From Streptomyces bluensis (GTDB taxonomy: Bacteria; Actinomycetota; Actinomycetes; Streptomycetales; Streptomycetaceae), in the NCBI RefSeq assembly GCF_014650715.1, contig NZ_BMVM01000007.1, positions 310,001 through 374,000 on the forward strand: a stretch of 64,000 nt of DNA. The letters are read 5' to 3'. A program made the translations under genes and the position numbers. How positions within the stretch are numbered: the stretch's first letter is position 1; each line of letters starts with the position of its first letter. Shown piece by piece: positions 54,985-63,826 of the stretch. Under the pieces are notes generated by a model. The model had not been told where the DNA came from and ran no database searches. It saw only the letters and a program-made list of their open reading frames with translations.

Positions 54985-55530
54985 GTGAACAACGGGAACT
55001 CTGGGCCGTCCGGCAAGCGGTCGGGCCGCTCGTTCCGGCGTCGAACCGTCTGCGACCTTGAGGAGTGCGTACGAGTCCTCGAGGAAGTTCATCAGGGTGA
55101 CGGCTATCCGGTGAACTGGCCGGAGCGGCCCGGCGATTGGCTATCGCATGCGTCCTTGCTGGCGGCCTGGGTCGCGGAACTCGACGGCCGTCTCATCGGC
55201 CATGTCAGCTTGTCTCGAAGCAGGGAAGGCGATCTGGCCGCTCGGTTATGGAGCGAGCGGAACGGCGTGAGGAGGGAACTAGCCACAGTTGTCAGTCGGC
55301 TGTTTGTCGCTCCTCAGGCGAGAGGACACGGAATCGGCGCACTGCTGATCGGCCGGGCTGTGGAGGAAGCACAGCGTCTTGGCCTGCATCCGGTGCTTGA
55401 CGTCGTGACCTCCGATACGGCCGCGGTAGCCCTGTACGAGCGGCTGGGATGGGAGCTGCTGGCCACGGTCGAGCAACAATGGAGCCCGCATCAGACGGTG
55501 GCGATCCACTGTTATGCGGCGGCACCATGA
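54985..55530 (+). CDS. GNAT-family acetyltransferase
   Basis: A 181-aa N-acetyltransferase. The acetyl-CoA loop is VSRLFVAPQARGHGIGALLI (R-G-x-G-I-G). The C-terminal motif B is DTAAVALYERLGWELLATV. The start is the GTG at 54985 after a GGG stretch; the open frame further upstream overlaps the preceding gene and is not used. Confidence 0.84.
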   Translation: MNNGNSGPSGKRSGRSFRRRTVCDLEECVRVLEEVHQGDGYPVNWPERPGDWLSHASLLAAWVAELDGRLIGHVSLSRSREGDLAARLWSERNGVRRELATVVSRLFVAPQARGHGIGALLIGRAVEEAQRLGLHPVLDVVTSDTAAVALYERLGWELLATVEQQWSPHQTVAIHCYAAAP

Positions 55531-55747
55531 CACCTACGCCGCGATGTAGTTGGTCACGGCCCCTCGCTGATCGGCACGGTCGCCTCACTGCCGGCGGCTT
55601 ACTGTCGCATCTCGTGGCATGGCACGGTCGCGCTTGACACCAGCAGGCACGATGGAGCGACCGATAGCCTTCACGAGGCGATCTTCGTGTGCGGATACGT
55701 GACGATCTCCACGCGAACCGGACCTGACGAAACGCGAGCCTGGGGGC

Positions 55748-56746
55748 ATGGTGGGTGCGACGAGAACTGTGGCCGTTTACTCGCTGGGCGGCACCATCGC
55801 CATGACCGCCGACCCGGTGACCGGCGGGGTCGTACCGGCCCTGTCCGCGCACGACCTATTCGCCGCCATCCCCGGCCTGGACGAGCGCGGCATCGAGCTA
55901 CGTGTCCGCGACTTCCGCCGGGTGCCCGGCGCCTCACTCACCTTCGACGACCTGACCGAACTCGGGGGCGCGATCGACAAGACCCTCGACGGCGGCGACG
56001 TCGACGGAATCGTGATCACGCAGGGCACCGACACCATCGAGGAGACCGCCTTCTTCCTTGACCTGCGGCACGGCCACGACCAGCCGGTCGTCGTCACCGG
56101 GGCCATGCGCAACCCCACCATGGCCGGCCCCGATGGCCCCGCCAACCTGTACGCGGCCGTCATCGCCGCCGCTGACCCCCGACTGCGCGGAGCGGGGGTG
56201 CTGGTCGTCCTGAACGACGAGGTCCACGCGGCACGGCACGTCCGCAAGGCCCACACCACCAGTCCCGCGGCGTTCACCTCGCCCGGAGCAGGCCCCATCG
56301 GCCGCGTCGCGGAAGATCTTGTACGGCTGGTCTCGCCGCCACCCCGACGTCTCGGGGTTCTGAAGCCGCCGAGCCGCGAGGTTCGCGTGGGCTTGTACAC
56401 GGTCAGCCTCGGTGACGACGGCACGCTGCTCGCCATGTGGGACGGCCGATGCGACGGTCTGGTCGTCGCCGCCTTCGGCGTCGGCCACGTCCCCCAACGC
56501 CTCGTGGAGACACTCGAACACCTCGCTTCCCGTATCCCTGTGGTCCTTGCCTCGCGCATCGGCAACGGCCCCGTCCTGACGGGTACATACGGCTTCCCGG
56601 GATCGGAGAAGGACCTGATCGGCCGCGGCCTCATCCCAGCCAGCGATCTCGGCCCGTACCAGGCAAGGCTCCTGCTGCACGCCTTACTCGCGCAGGAATC
56701 CGACCGTAAAACAATCGTCGAGACCTTCACTGCCTTATCGAATTGA
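55748..56746 (+). CDS. Asparaginase/glutaminase-family protein
   Basis: A 332-aa L-asparaginase. The first catalytic Thr is in VYSLGGTIAMT, and the second Thr-Asp pair in IVITQGTDTIEETAFFL; Lys is in HVRKAHTTSPAAFTSPGAGP. GNGPVLTGTYGF near residue 280 fits the C-terminal domain. No signal peptide, so cytosolic. The 590 bases after it (56747-57336) hold no gene that I can support. Confidence 0.88.
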   Translation: MVGATRTVAVYSLGGTIAMTADPVTGGVVPALSAHDLFAAIPGLDERGIELRVRDFRRVPGASLTFDDLTELGGAIDKTLDGGDVDGIVITQGTDTIEETAFFLDLRHGHDQPVVVTGAMRNPTMAGPDGPANLYAAVIAAADPRLRGAGVLVVLNDEVHAARHVRKAHTTSPAAFTSPGAGPIGRVAEDLVRLVSPPPRRLGVLKPPSREVRVGLYTVSLGDDGTLLAMWDGRCDGLVVAAFGVGHVPQRLVETLEHLASRIPVVLASRIGNGPVLTGTYGFPGSEKDLIGRGLIPASDLGPYQARLLLHALLAQESDRKTIVETFTALSN

Positions 56747-57336
56747 CCCCACCTGGGACCTGGGCAACCGGCCCAGAGGACCGCGCCCAGGCTGCGCGAC
56801 GTCGGCCGAATCCCACCCAGCCAGCAGTCCCGTCGACCTGCCATCGCACTGGGACAATGGCCTCGACGCCTCCATGCATGACCTCACCGTCCGCCATGTA
56901 CCCGCAGCACCCCCAGCAACTCGTCCAAGGGCTCTGACCGTTCGTCGAGCCACGCCGCTCACGGCTCTCCCTCGCGTTCGACGTTGCTTTGTACGAAGTC
57001 CTCTGGGATCAGGATCGTTCGGGCACCTTGCGCCGACCCGACGCCAGCGCCAAGCCCAGGCCAATCACTGCCGCCGCCCCAGGGCACCGGACGGCCCTCG
57101 ATAGGCTGGCCCGCCGCTGGCCGTCAACATCTACGACCACCCACCGCCCGGCTCGTTCGTCGTCTCCCCATCCGCCTTCAGCAGCTCCTGGACCCCTCGC
57201 CGCCCCTACACCCACCTGACGGGCTGCCCGCTCCCCCCAAGATGGGCTTTTACGTGCGCGGTCGACGCTGGCACAGCCGGTGAGCCCTTCCAACCTCATC
57301 CTGAGGTTGTTGAGCACCGCGCATCGGCGTGCTACA

Positions 57337-57852
57337 TCAGCTCGGTCCAGAGTGAGACGAGACAGACAGATACAGGAGTTCTCCGCGCTCGTCCGTACGT
57401 GCGTACTGCACCACCATGCCCAGACCGGCCGCGATCTGTATCGAGGCTGCGTTAGCCGGTCGGATGGTGGCCCACACTCGGCGGATACCAGCCGAGAAGC
57501 ACTCCTCCAGAACCGCTTGAGCAGCTTCACCGGCCAGCCCTCGCCCCCGGTGGCTATAGCGGACCTCGTAGCCGATCTCCGGCTCGGCGGCTCCGGTGCG
57601 GCCCGCGAAAACTCCGCAGTTACCGACCAAAAGGCCGCTGTCACGCAAGCGCAGCCCGTACCAGGCCAACCCGCTGCTGCGCAGCGCACGCACCCGGCGT
57701 TCGATCCACTCTGCGGTCTGTTCAACTGCGGCAAAAGGGCCGCTGCCTATGGTGTGCGTCTGTGGATCGCTGAAGATTTCGTGTAGCTCAGCTACGTCGT
57801 CAGACTGGAAGCACCGCAACTGCAACCGTGACGTTTCGATGAGCGCCCGCAT
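57337..57852 (-). CDS. RimJ/RimL-type GNAT acetyltransferase
   Basis: A 171-aa acetyltransferase. ETSRLQLRCFQSDD is the typical RimJ/L start, and EIGYEVRYSHRGRGLAGEAA contains the acetyl-CoA loop, followed by NAASIQIAAGLGM. It is divergent from the HD gene; the gap carries an operator-like GACGTCC repeat. Confidence 0.86.
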   Translation of the reverse strand: MRALIETSRLQLRCFQSDDVAELHEIFSDPQTHTIGSGPFAAVEQTAEWIERRVRALRSSGLAWYGLRLRDSGLLVGNCGVFAGRTGAAEPEIGYEVRYSHRGRGLAGEAAQAVLEECFSAGIRRVWATIRPANAASIQIAAGLGMVVQYARTDERGELLYLSVSSHSGPS

Positions 57853-57865
57853 TCATCCCCCTGGA

Positions 57866-57882
57866 GACGTCCTGGGACGTCC
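57866..57882 (+). promoter_or_regulatory. GACGTCC-TGG-GACGTCC operator-like site
   Basis: A direct repeat of GACGTCC with a three-base spacer in the divergent gap between the GNAT (57852) and HD (57931) genes. GACGTCCTGGGACG is identical to 14 bases at 59756-59769, in front of the HTH regulator. Confidence 0.55.
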
Positions 57883-57930
57883 GGCTTATCACGACCAGGC
57901 GGCCGCGCTTTCCGTCATAGCCTGTCAAGC

Positions 57931-58488
57931 ATGGACCTCACCGTGTGGGCCCGCGACCTGGCCGAGTCCCTCCTCGCCGAGCCCCTGCCGCGACGCTGGG
58001 CTCACTCTCAGGGCGTCGCAGCAAGGGCGCATTCCCTGGCAGGGATTCTGGGCAACGATGCAGAACTGCTGTGGGCTGCGGCGATGCTGCACGACATCGG
58101 CTACACGCCGTCGCTGGCCGCCACCGGGTTCCACCCTCTCGACGGCGCCCGGTACCTCCGCGATCACACCGTTGCGGATGAGAGGTTGGTGCGGTTGGTA
58201 GCCAACCACTCGTGTGCCGTGCTGGAGGCGGAGGAGCGAGGGCTGAGGGAGGAACTTGAGGCCGAGTTTCCGCTCCTCGATCATGCCGTGTTGGTGGACT
58301 CATTGGCTTACTGCGATATGACTACGACACCGGACGGTGAGCCGACTACGGTTGATGCCCGCTTGGCGGAGATCCTCTGCCGGTACGGCCTCGACAGCAT
58401 CGTCGGCCGGTTCATCCGCCGAGCGGAACCCGAGCTGTGTGCGGCTGTGCACAGGGTCGAAGTCCGACTCGCTTCAGTCGGCAGGTAG
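57931..58488 (+). CDS. HD-domain phosphohydrolase-like protein
   Basis: A 185-aa HD-fold protein. The metal ligands follow the family order: RWAHSQGVAARA (first His), AAMLHDIGYTPSL (HD), FHPLDGARYL (His) and DSLAYCDMTT (last Asp). HD proteins of this size hydrolyse nucleotides or phosphate esters. Start ATG at 57931. It converges on the NUDIX gene. Confidence 0.85.
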   Translation: MDLTVWARDLAESLLAEPLPRRWAHSQGVAARAHSLAGILGNDAELLWAAAMLHDIGYTPSLAATGFHPLDGARYLRDHTVADERLVRLVANHSCAVLEAEERGLREELEAEFPLLDHAVLVDSLAYCDMTTTPDGEPTTVDARLAEILCRYGLDSIVGRFIRRAEPELCAAVHRVEVRLASVGR

Positions 58489-58503
58489 GCAGGCGAGCGG
58501 AGC

Positions 58504-58974
58504 TCAGTCCACGTGCGGGTACGTGCCGTCGAGGAAGTGGGCGATCTGCTTCCGCATGGAGGGGTGGATGTCGTAGGCGTCGAGTTCGCTGGGGAGGATC
58601 CACCGGACCCCGTCGGCCTCGTCGTTGATGGTTGGCTCGCCTCCGACTGGCCGGCCGATCACGGTCACCTCGTATGCCTGCCGGATCTCTCCGTCCGTGT
58701 AGGCCACGACATGCTCAGGGGGCGAGTACACGCCGAGGAGCCCGGTGGGTTCGGCGTCGATTCCGGTCTCCTCCTTGCATTCCCGGACCGCGCACTGTGA
58801 CGGGGATTCCCCGATGTCCATGGCTCCCCCGGGAAGGGCCCACTGCCCCGTGTCCCGACGCCGCTGCAGGAGTATCGCCCCGTCCGTTTCCCGGACAACA
58901 AGCATGTTGCACGCCGGGATCAACGTGTTCGGCTTTGGTGCGTTCTCGTCGTACCAGTACTCCGTACGTCCCAT
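58504..58974 (-). CDS. NUDIX hydrolase
   Basis: A 156-aa NUDIX protein with the complete box GAMDIGESPSQCAVRECKEE followed by TGI. The N-terminus (TEYWYDENAPKPNTLIPACN) and the end (YDIHPSMRKQIAHFLDGTYP) are typical of a streptomycete group. The end is duplicated as a relic at 43993-44075. It lies 15 bases downstream of the HTH regulator on the same strand and is probably co-transcribed. Confidence 0.87.
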   Translation of the reverse strand: MGRTEYWYDENAPKPNTLIPACNMLVVRETDGAILLQRRRDTGQWALPGGAMDIGESPSQCAVRECKEETGIDAEPTGLLGVYSPPEHVVAYTDGEIRQAYEVTVIGRPVGGEPTINDEADGVRWILPSELDAYDIHPSMRKQIAHFLDGTYPHVD

Positions 58975-58989
58975 CGCGGGCCGCGCTCC

Positions 58990-59739
58990 TCACATGGACT
59001 CGGGTGACCAGGGCTTCGCAGTCTCCCAGACCGCATCGAAGCTGGCGGCGTAGTGGTCGAACCAGCCGTCTTCCTCCAGGCGCCGCAGCTCGAACAGGGG
59101 GTTTGCGCTGGCGGGCTGGCCCCAGACGTGCGGGTTGACCAGGAGCACATCGTCGTAGCGGAAGAGGCTGTTGTAGAGAGTCGTGTCGTGGAGGCGCACT
59201 TCACACCCTGGCGTGCCGATCAACTTTCGGTAGTAAGTGAGGGACGCCCTGATCTTCGCTGAGAGGGTGCCGCCGATCCCTTCCTCCTCGTCCCTGACGG
59301 CGACCGCCCTGCCCGACGGGTCACCGAAACAGAGGCGGATCTGAAGACCGGACTCGGCCCGCTCGGAAAGCATCGCCGCAACGCGCGGATTGGTCTGGGC
59401 GAAGAACGTGCCGCTGAATACCAGCACGTCGATTTGTTCCTGGGCGGACTGTAGGAGGCGGACCCAGGATTTCTGCGGGAAGCTCGCGCGGTTGGGAAAG
59501 GCGGCGACCAGCTCGGCCTGCTCGGTGGGCTGGCCCTGGGCCTCGTCTTCCTCGGGCGGCCACAGGTACGACTCGTCCACACCGAGATGCTGTGCGACCG
59601 CCCAGCGGTGCCGGCGGAGCGGTTGCCGGCCCAAACTGATCCAGCGTTCCACGGTCTTGACATCCACTTGGCACGAGGCCGCGAGCTTCTCTGGAGTCAC
59701 CTTCCGCTGGACCATCACCGTGCGCAGCCGCTCGTTCAC
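58990..59739 (-). CDS. XRE-type HTH protein with PLD-like C-terminal domain
   Basis: A 249-aa protein from the GTG at 59739 (VNERLRTVMVQRKVTPEKLA). Residues 1-60 form an XRE helix-turn-helix (KLAASCQVDVKTVERWI). The rest (VLVFSGTFFAQTNPRVAAML, LQIRLCFGDPSG, LHDTTLYNSLFRYDD, PLFELRRLEEDGW) resembles a phospholipase D-like fold used for ligand sensing, without clear HKD catalytic motifs. Adjacent palindromes suggest autoregulation and control of the divergent HAD gene and perhaps the GNAT/HD pair. Confidence 0.78.
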   Translation of the reverse strand: MNERLRTVMVQRKVTPEKLAASCQVDVKTVERWISLGRQPLRRHRWAVAQHLGVDESYLWPPEEDEAQGQPTEQAELVAAFPNRASFPQKSWVRLLQSAQEQIDVLVFSGTFFAQTNPRVAAMLSERAESGLQIRLCFGDPSGRAVAVRDEEEGIGGTLSAKIRASLTYYRKLIGTPGCEVRLHDTTLYNSLFRYDDVLLVNPHVWGQPASANPLFELRRLEEDGWFDHYAASFDAVWETAKPWSPESM

Positions 59740-59753
59740 GTTCGCATCTTCGC

Positions 59754-59806
59754 AGGACGTCCTGGGACGCGGCAAGATCTTGTGGGACGCCAGGACGTCC
59801 CACAAG
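59754..59806. promoter_or_regulatory. Operator-like palindrome and GACGTCC repeat in divergent promoter
   Basis: AGGACGTCCTGGGACG lies at 59754-59769. It is followed by an 11-bp inverted repeat: CTTGTGGGACG at 59779-59789 and CGTCCCACAAG at 59796-59806, with a six-base spacer. The site sits between the HTH gene (minus) and the HAD gene (plus), where a repressor could block both. Confidence 0.65.
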
Positions 59807-59847
59807 GTCACTATTAACAGGGAGTTCGCGCTGCATACCCTGGTCAC

Positions 59848-60537
59848 GTGCAACGAATTGTGTTGTGGGACGTGGACCACACCCTTGTGGAGAACGCCGG
59901 CGTGAGCAAGGAGATTTACGCCAGCGCCTTCAAGGCACTCGCTGGGAGGAAGGCCGAGCTGCCTGCTCCCACGGAGGGGCGTACGGACCGGGCGATCATG
60001 CGCGAGATGTTCGTGCAGCACGGTCTGCCGGTTCCCGCGTGGGATCGGGTGCATCGTGCACTGGAAGAAGCCGGGCGTGACGGTGAAGAAGATCTGCGGC
60101 AACGGGGTCATGTGCTGCCTGGGGCCCAGGAGGCGTTGAAGGCGCTCGCGGCGGACTCCGAGGTCTGTTCCTCCGTCCTCACTGGCAACATCTCGGCCAA
60201 TGCCCGCGTCAAGCTGCGTGCGTTCGGGCTCGACAGCATGCTCGACATGGCCGTCGGCGGATACGGCGAGGACAGCGATGATCGAGCACGTCTCGTCGAC
60301 ACTGCCCGCGTCCGCATCCATGCTGCCCGCGGCATTCCGCTCGTCACGCCCACTGTTCTGATCGGAGACACACCCCGCGATGTGCGCGCCGCGCATGACG
60401 CCGAGGCACAGTGCATCGCTGTTGCCTCCGGGATCCACTCGGCGACGGAACTCCGCGCAGCCGGGGCCGACATCGTTATCCCGCATCTGACCGACACGGA
60501 GGGCCTGCTGACCCACCTGCGGGAGACACTGAGCTGA
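59848..60537 (+). CDS. HAD-superfamily hydrolase
   Basis: A 229-aa HAD phosphatase of the phosphoglycolate-phosphatase type. Motif I is VLWDVDHTLVENAG, motif II SSVLTGNISANAR, and motif IV VLIGDTPRDVRAAH. The start is a GTG at 59848. It is divergent from the HTH regulator and probably controlled by it. Confidence 0.86.
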   Translation: MQRIVLWDVDHTLVENAGVSKEIYASAFKALAGRKAELPAPTEGRTDRAIMREMFVQHGLPVPAWDRVHRALEEAGRDGEEDLRQRGHVLPGAQEALKALAADSEVCSSVLTGNISANARVKLRAFGLDSMLDMAVGGYGEDSDDRARLVDTARVRIHAARGIPLVTPTVLIGDTPRDVRAAHDAEAQCIAVASGIHSATELRAAGADIVIPHLTDTEGLLTHLRETLS

Positions 60538-60574
60538 AAGGACATCAGGAGGCCAGGCCACAATCGGTCCCGAG

Positions 60575-61015
60575 TCAGGGGCGCAAGGCATAGCAGCGGA
60601 GCGTGTCCAGGTCCTCCCTGTAGGCCGATGACCAGGACGCGGTCAGCAATTCAGCGTACTGCGGGCTGATCCCGATGGACTTCCGTTCTTCCGGGAAGCG
60701 TTCAGCCAGCGGAATGACGACCCAGAACGTCCCGCCGGGCGGGAGAAGGTATCGGATGCGGTCGAGGAAGGCCGCCTTGTCCTTGATGAAGGCGAACACC
60801 AGGCGGCAGGTGACGACGGCGTACCCTGCCTCCGGCAACGCTCGGATGTCGTCGGTTTCGATGTCCAGCTGCAGAAAGTGGGGGCCGTCGGACGTGTCCT
60901 GTTCGGCCTGGGCGACCTCCAGAGGTTCGAGCAGGCTGGCGACGTGCGCCGCTTGGACCATGGCCAGATCGGAGTCGCCGGTGCCGATGACGAGACGGGG
61001 TGGAATGAAGGTCAC
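60575..61015 (-). CDS. Short methyltransferase-like protein with HemC-like N-terminus
   Basis: A 146-aa protein from GTG at 61015, overlapping the preceding stop as GTGA. The first 30 residues (PPRLVIGTGDSDLAMVQAAH followed by VASLL) look like the start of hydroxymethylbilane synthase (IGTRxSxLAxxQ). From residue 45 onward it looks like the second half of a class I methyltransferase (LDIETDDIRALPEAGYAVVT, LLPPGGTFWVVIPL, DLDTLRCYALRP). The SAM-binding G-x-G-x-G motif is absent. It may be a deletion chimera or a small non-catalytic partner. Confidence 0.6.
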   Translation of the reverse strand: MTFIPPRLVIGTGDSDLAMVQAAHVASLLEPLEVAQAEQDTSDGPHFLQLDIETDDIRALPEAGYAVVTCRLVFAFIKDKAAFLDRIRYLLPPGGTFWVVIPLAERFPEERKSIGISPQYAELLTASWSSAYREDLDTLRCYALRP

Positions 61016-61203
61016 AGACCAATCCTGTGGTCGGGGAAGTGGGGGTTGAGAATGGCGACGATCGTGGCAACAGCGAGGCCGACCGCGATCACGCCGACGC
61101 AGCCCAGCAGGTCACGCAGCGTGCTCCAGAGCGGGTAGGTCGTCCACTTGCTGGGCTGGCGGGCGACAGAGCGGTCGGTGTCAGTCGGGGGCGCTGGGGG
61201 CAT
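61012..61203 (-). CDS. 63-aa single-pass membrane protein
   Basis: From the ATG at 61203 (MPPAPPTDTDRSVARQPSKW). One hydrophobic helix (LLGCVGVIAVGLAVATIVAI) lies near residues 32-51. The start overlaps the ABC transporter 3' end by 23 bases and the stop overlaps the next GTG, so it is part of the operon. It may be an accessory subunit of the exporter. Confidence 0.6.
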   Translation of the reverse strand: MPPAPPTDTDRSVARQPSKWTTYPLWSTLRDLLGCVGVIAVGLAVATIVAILNPHFPDHRIGL

Positions 61204-63175
61204 GCGTCGATTCGCCGTCGGCCGCTGGAGACGGCAGAACCAGCGGCACGGCAGTGCCGTACTGGTTGGCCTGCATGAGGTACATGTGCCGGTACTGGGA
61301 ATCGGGCCGGGCCATGAGCTGCTGGTGCGAGCCGCTCTCCACGAGGTATCCCTGGTCCAGGACGTAGATGGTGTCGGCGTGCTGGATGCCCGCCATGCGG
61401 TGGCTGACCAGGACAACGGTCTTGCCTTCGTCCGCCAAGCGGCGGATGCGTTCGAAGGACTCGATCTCGGCCTCGGGGTCCAGGGCGGAGGTTGGTTCAT
61501 CGGCGATGACGAGGCTCGCCTGACGGTGGCGCAGGCGTGCTTGCCCGACCGTCTGCCACTGCCCGCCGGACAGTTCCTGTCCGCCGCGGAACTGCCGGGC
61601 CAGCAGGGTGGAAAGACCTCGGGGCAGAGTGGCGGCGAGCTTGTCGGCGCCCGAGTAGGCAGCCGCTCGGGCGATGTCGCCATCGGCGTTGCGCTCCGGC
61701 TGGCCGATCTGGATGTTGGTCCGCAGGGTGAAGGGCCAGCGCTGGAAGCCCTGGTCGAGGACGGCCACGTGCTGGAAGATGTCCACCCGGTCGGCCTTGA
61801 CCAGATCGGTCTGGCCCCACAGGATGCGTCCGGTCGTGGGCCGGTGCAGGCCGGCAAGGAGCTTCACCAGGGTGCTCTTGCCGCTGCCGTTCGTCCCGAC
61901 CAGGGCGATGACGGCTCCGCGCCGGATGGTCAACGAGACCTCGTGCAGAGCGGGGGTGTCGCGGTCGGGGTAGGTGAAGGACACGTTCTCGAAGGTGACC
62001 TGCTCGGGAAAGTCGCTCACCGGCACGCCGCCGGCGGGGATGGCCCGGCGGTCGGCCTCGGCACGGAAACGGTCGAGGTCGCGGACGTAGAGAGACTCCT
62101 CGTGCAGCCGCAGGACGCTGTCGACGAGGGCGCCGAGGCTGGCCGAGCCGGTCCGGATCGCAAGCGCGGCGGTGGCCACGGTGGCGGCGTTCATATGGCC
62201 CGTCAGCCACAGGGCTCCCAAGCCGGCGAACGTAACCGCCGAGGCGAGGCCGGCCATGGCCGCGGCGATTAGTTCGGTGACCGCGCGGCCGTCGGCCAGG
62301 CGGGTCTGTTCGGCCTCGGCGGTCTGGCCCATCGTGCGGAAGTGATCGAGCAGGAACGGGCCGACCTGGTGCACGCGGACCTCGGTGGCTGATTCCCGGG
62401 CCGTGATGAGGTTGTTGACGAGACGCTTGGCCCGCTCGTGCTCGATCCACTGCATTCGGGAGGCGTAGCGCCGTCGCGCCACGTGCATGGCGCCCCAGCC
62501 GCGCGGCAGCGCGATGAGCAGCAACAGCGGCAGCAGGATGGGGCTGAGGACGGTGACCACCCCGGCTGCGGCAACAAGGGAGAACAGACCGTTCACTACC
62601 GTCACGCAGATGCTGATCATGGTTCGGGAGGACTGGGCTCCGAAGTACGCCGAGTCCACCAGCGTCCGGAACTCGCCGTCCTCGATGGCCTCCAGTTCCG
62701 CGCGGGCGGCACCCTCCAGGAACTGCTCGGTGGCCAGCCGCTCCACTTTCGGCTCCAGCCGTCCGGTGCCGGCCGTCGACAGGCAGGCCAGGACGGTGCC
62801 GACCACTGCGATGACGCAGCCGGCGATCAGTGCCGGCAGCGCGGCGTGCAGCCGTGAGACATTGTCCCCGTCCTTGAGCAGGGCCTGGATGACCTGGTTG
62901 GTCACCAGCAGCCCGGCAGCCTGGGTGATGCCCTGGCCCACCTCGGCTACCCCGATGGTCAGCAGGGCGCGGTGATCTGCCCGCCAGGCCAGGCGCAGGG
63001 TGCTGCCCACCAGCGTCGGCACCATGCGGGCGGCCTGCCCGAACTTGGTATCCAGCCGCGCGTACTCGTGCCGCACCCAGCCAAAGTCGTAGCGCAGCGC
63101 CCCGCCGAAGAGGGCAACCTCGGATTCGGAGACGGCCGGCTCCGTCTTCCACACCCGTTTCAGAAGCCGCTTCAT
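61181..63175 (-). CDS. ABC transporter, fused membrane and ATPase domains
   Basis: A 664-aa half-size exporter. The membrane domain (about residues 60-360) has five or six helices (VTVVNGLFSLVAAAGVVTVL, AAMAGLASAVTFAGLGALWL). The ATPase has Walker A VGTNGSGKSTLVKL, signature QELSGGQWQTVGQARL, Walker B ASLVIADEPTSALDP and the H-loop VVLVSHRM. Such proteins dimerise and export peptides or drugs. The ATG at 63175 overlaps the NUDIX stop (ATGA). Confidence 0.9.
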   Translation of the reverse strand: MKRLLKRVWKTEPAVSESEVALFGGALRYDFGWVRHEYARLDTKFGQAARMVPTLVGSTLRLAWRADHRALLTIGVAEVGQGITQAAGLLVTNQVIQALLKDGDNVSRLHAALPALIAGCVIAVVGTVLACLSTAGTGRLEPKVERLATEQFLEGAARAELEAIEDGEFRTLVDSAYFGAQSSRTMISICVTVVNGLFSLVAAAGVVTVLSPILLPLLLLIALPRGWGAMHVARRRYASRMQWIEHERAKRLVNNLITARESATEVRVHQVGPFLLDHFRTMGQTAEAEQTRLADGRAVTELIAAAMAGLASAVTFAGLGALWLTGHMNAATVATAALAIRTGSASLGALVDSVLRLHEESLYVRDLDRFRAEADRRAIPAGGVPVSDFPEQVTFENVSFTYPDRDTPALHEVSLTIRRGAVIALVGTNGSGKSTLVKLLAGLHRPTTGRILWGQTDLVKADRVDIFQHVAVLDQGFQRWPFTLRTNIQIGQPERNADGDIARAAAYSGADKLAATLPRGLSTLLARQFRGGQELSGGQWQTVGQARLRHRQASLVIADEPTSALDPEAEIESFERIRRLADEGKTVVLVSHRMAGIQHADTIYVLDQGYLVESGSHQQLMARPDSQYRHMYLMQANQYGTAVPLVLPSPAADGESTHAPSAPD

Positions 63176-63765
63176 CGCGCCTCCGACACGGACGGGCAAG
63201 CGGGACTGTGGGGCTCGCCGTCGACCAGAGCGGCGGGCACCCCGTCACCCAGCGCGGCATGCGCCGCCTTGATACGGCGGGCGAGGCGGTGCGGCAGCCG
63301 CGCGAGCGCCTCCTCGATGGGGAGGAACTCCGCTGCGCCGATCTCCCCGTCAACGAAACGCAGGGACTTGGCCTGCTGGTCGGTGAGCGGACCGACGTGG
63401 AACACCGTGACGACCATGGCCCGCCCATACCGGGCAGCGGGGACTTGGTCCAGGACGAGGAGCCGGCCGACCGGTACGCCGGTCAGGGCGAGTGCCTCGG
63501 CCAATTCCCGTTGCAGGCCCTCGATCTGCGTTTCACCGGCGTGCACCATGCCGCCCGGCATGTCGAAACCGTCCTTGTAGGTCGGGGCGACCACCAGGAT
63601 GCGGCCCGCGGCATCGGTGATCAGGGCGGTGCAGGAGGCCATGGGTGCCTCGACCTGCGCCCAGTACGCCCGCTGCGCGTCGGTGACCACGCGGTCAGGG
63701 CGGCCGACCGCCTGCTCGGTGGTGTCAGGTTCGCTGGTCATAAAGGTCCTCCTCCAACGCCGCAA
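63172..63765 (-). CDS. NUDIX hydrolase
   Basis: A 197-aa NUDIX protein. The box is GGMVHAGETQIEGLQRELAE followed by ALAL, with one substitution from the consensus (R-E-L-A-E-A instead of R-E-x-x-E-E), so activity may be changed. ALITDAAGRILVVAPTYKDG is the usual strand before it. It is the first full gene of the ABC operon. Confidence 0.8.
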   Translation of the reverse strand: MRRWRRTFMTSEPDTTEQAVGRPDRVVTDAQRAYWAQVEAPMASCTALITDAAGRILVVAPTYKDGFDMPGGMVHAGETQIEGLQRELAEALALTGVPVGRLLVLDQVPAARYGRAMVVTVFHVGPLTDQQAKSLRFVDGEIGAAEFLPIEEALARLPHRLARRIKAAHAALGDGVPAALVDGEPHSPACPSVSEAR

Positions 63766-63826
63766 GGGCGGTGCGGGGCATCGCGCCGGCCGTAGACCGA
63801 CACACGGTGGGCATCACGAACGCAGG

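Noticed and set aside
57009..57336. Hydrophobic C-terminal peptide on the minus strand after asparaginase
   Set aside because: A single hydrophobic stretch without a plausible start or ribosome site; likely chance.
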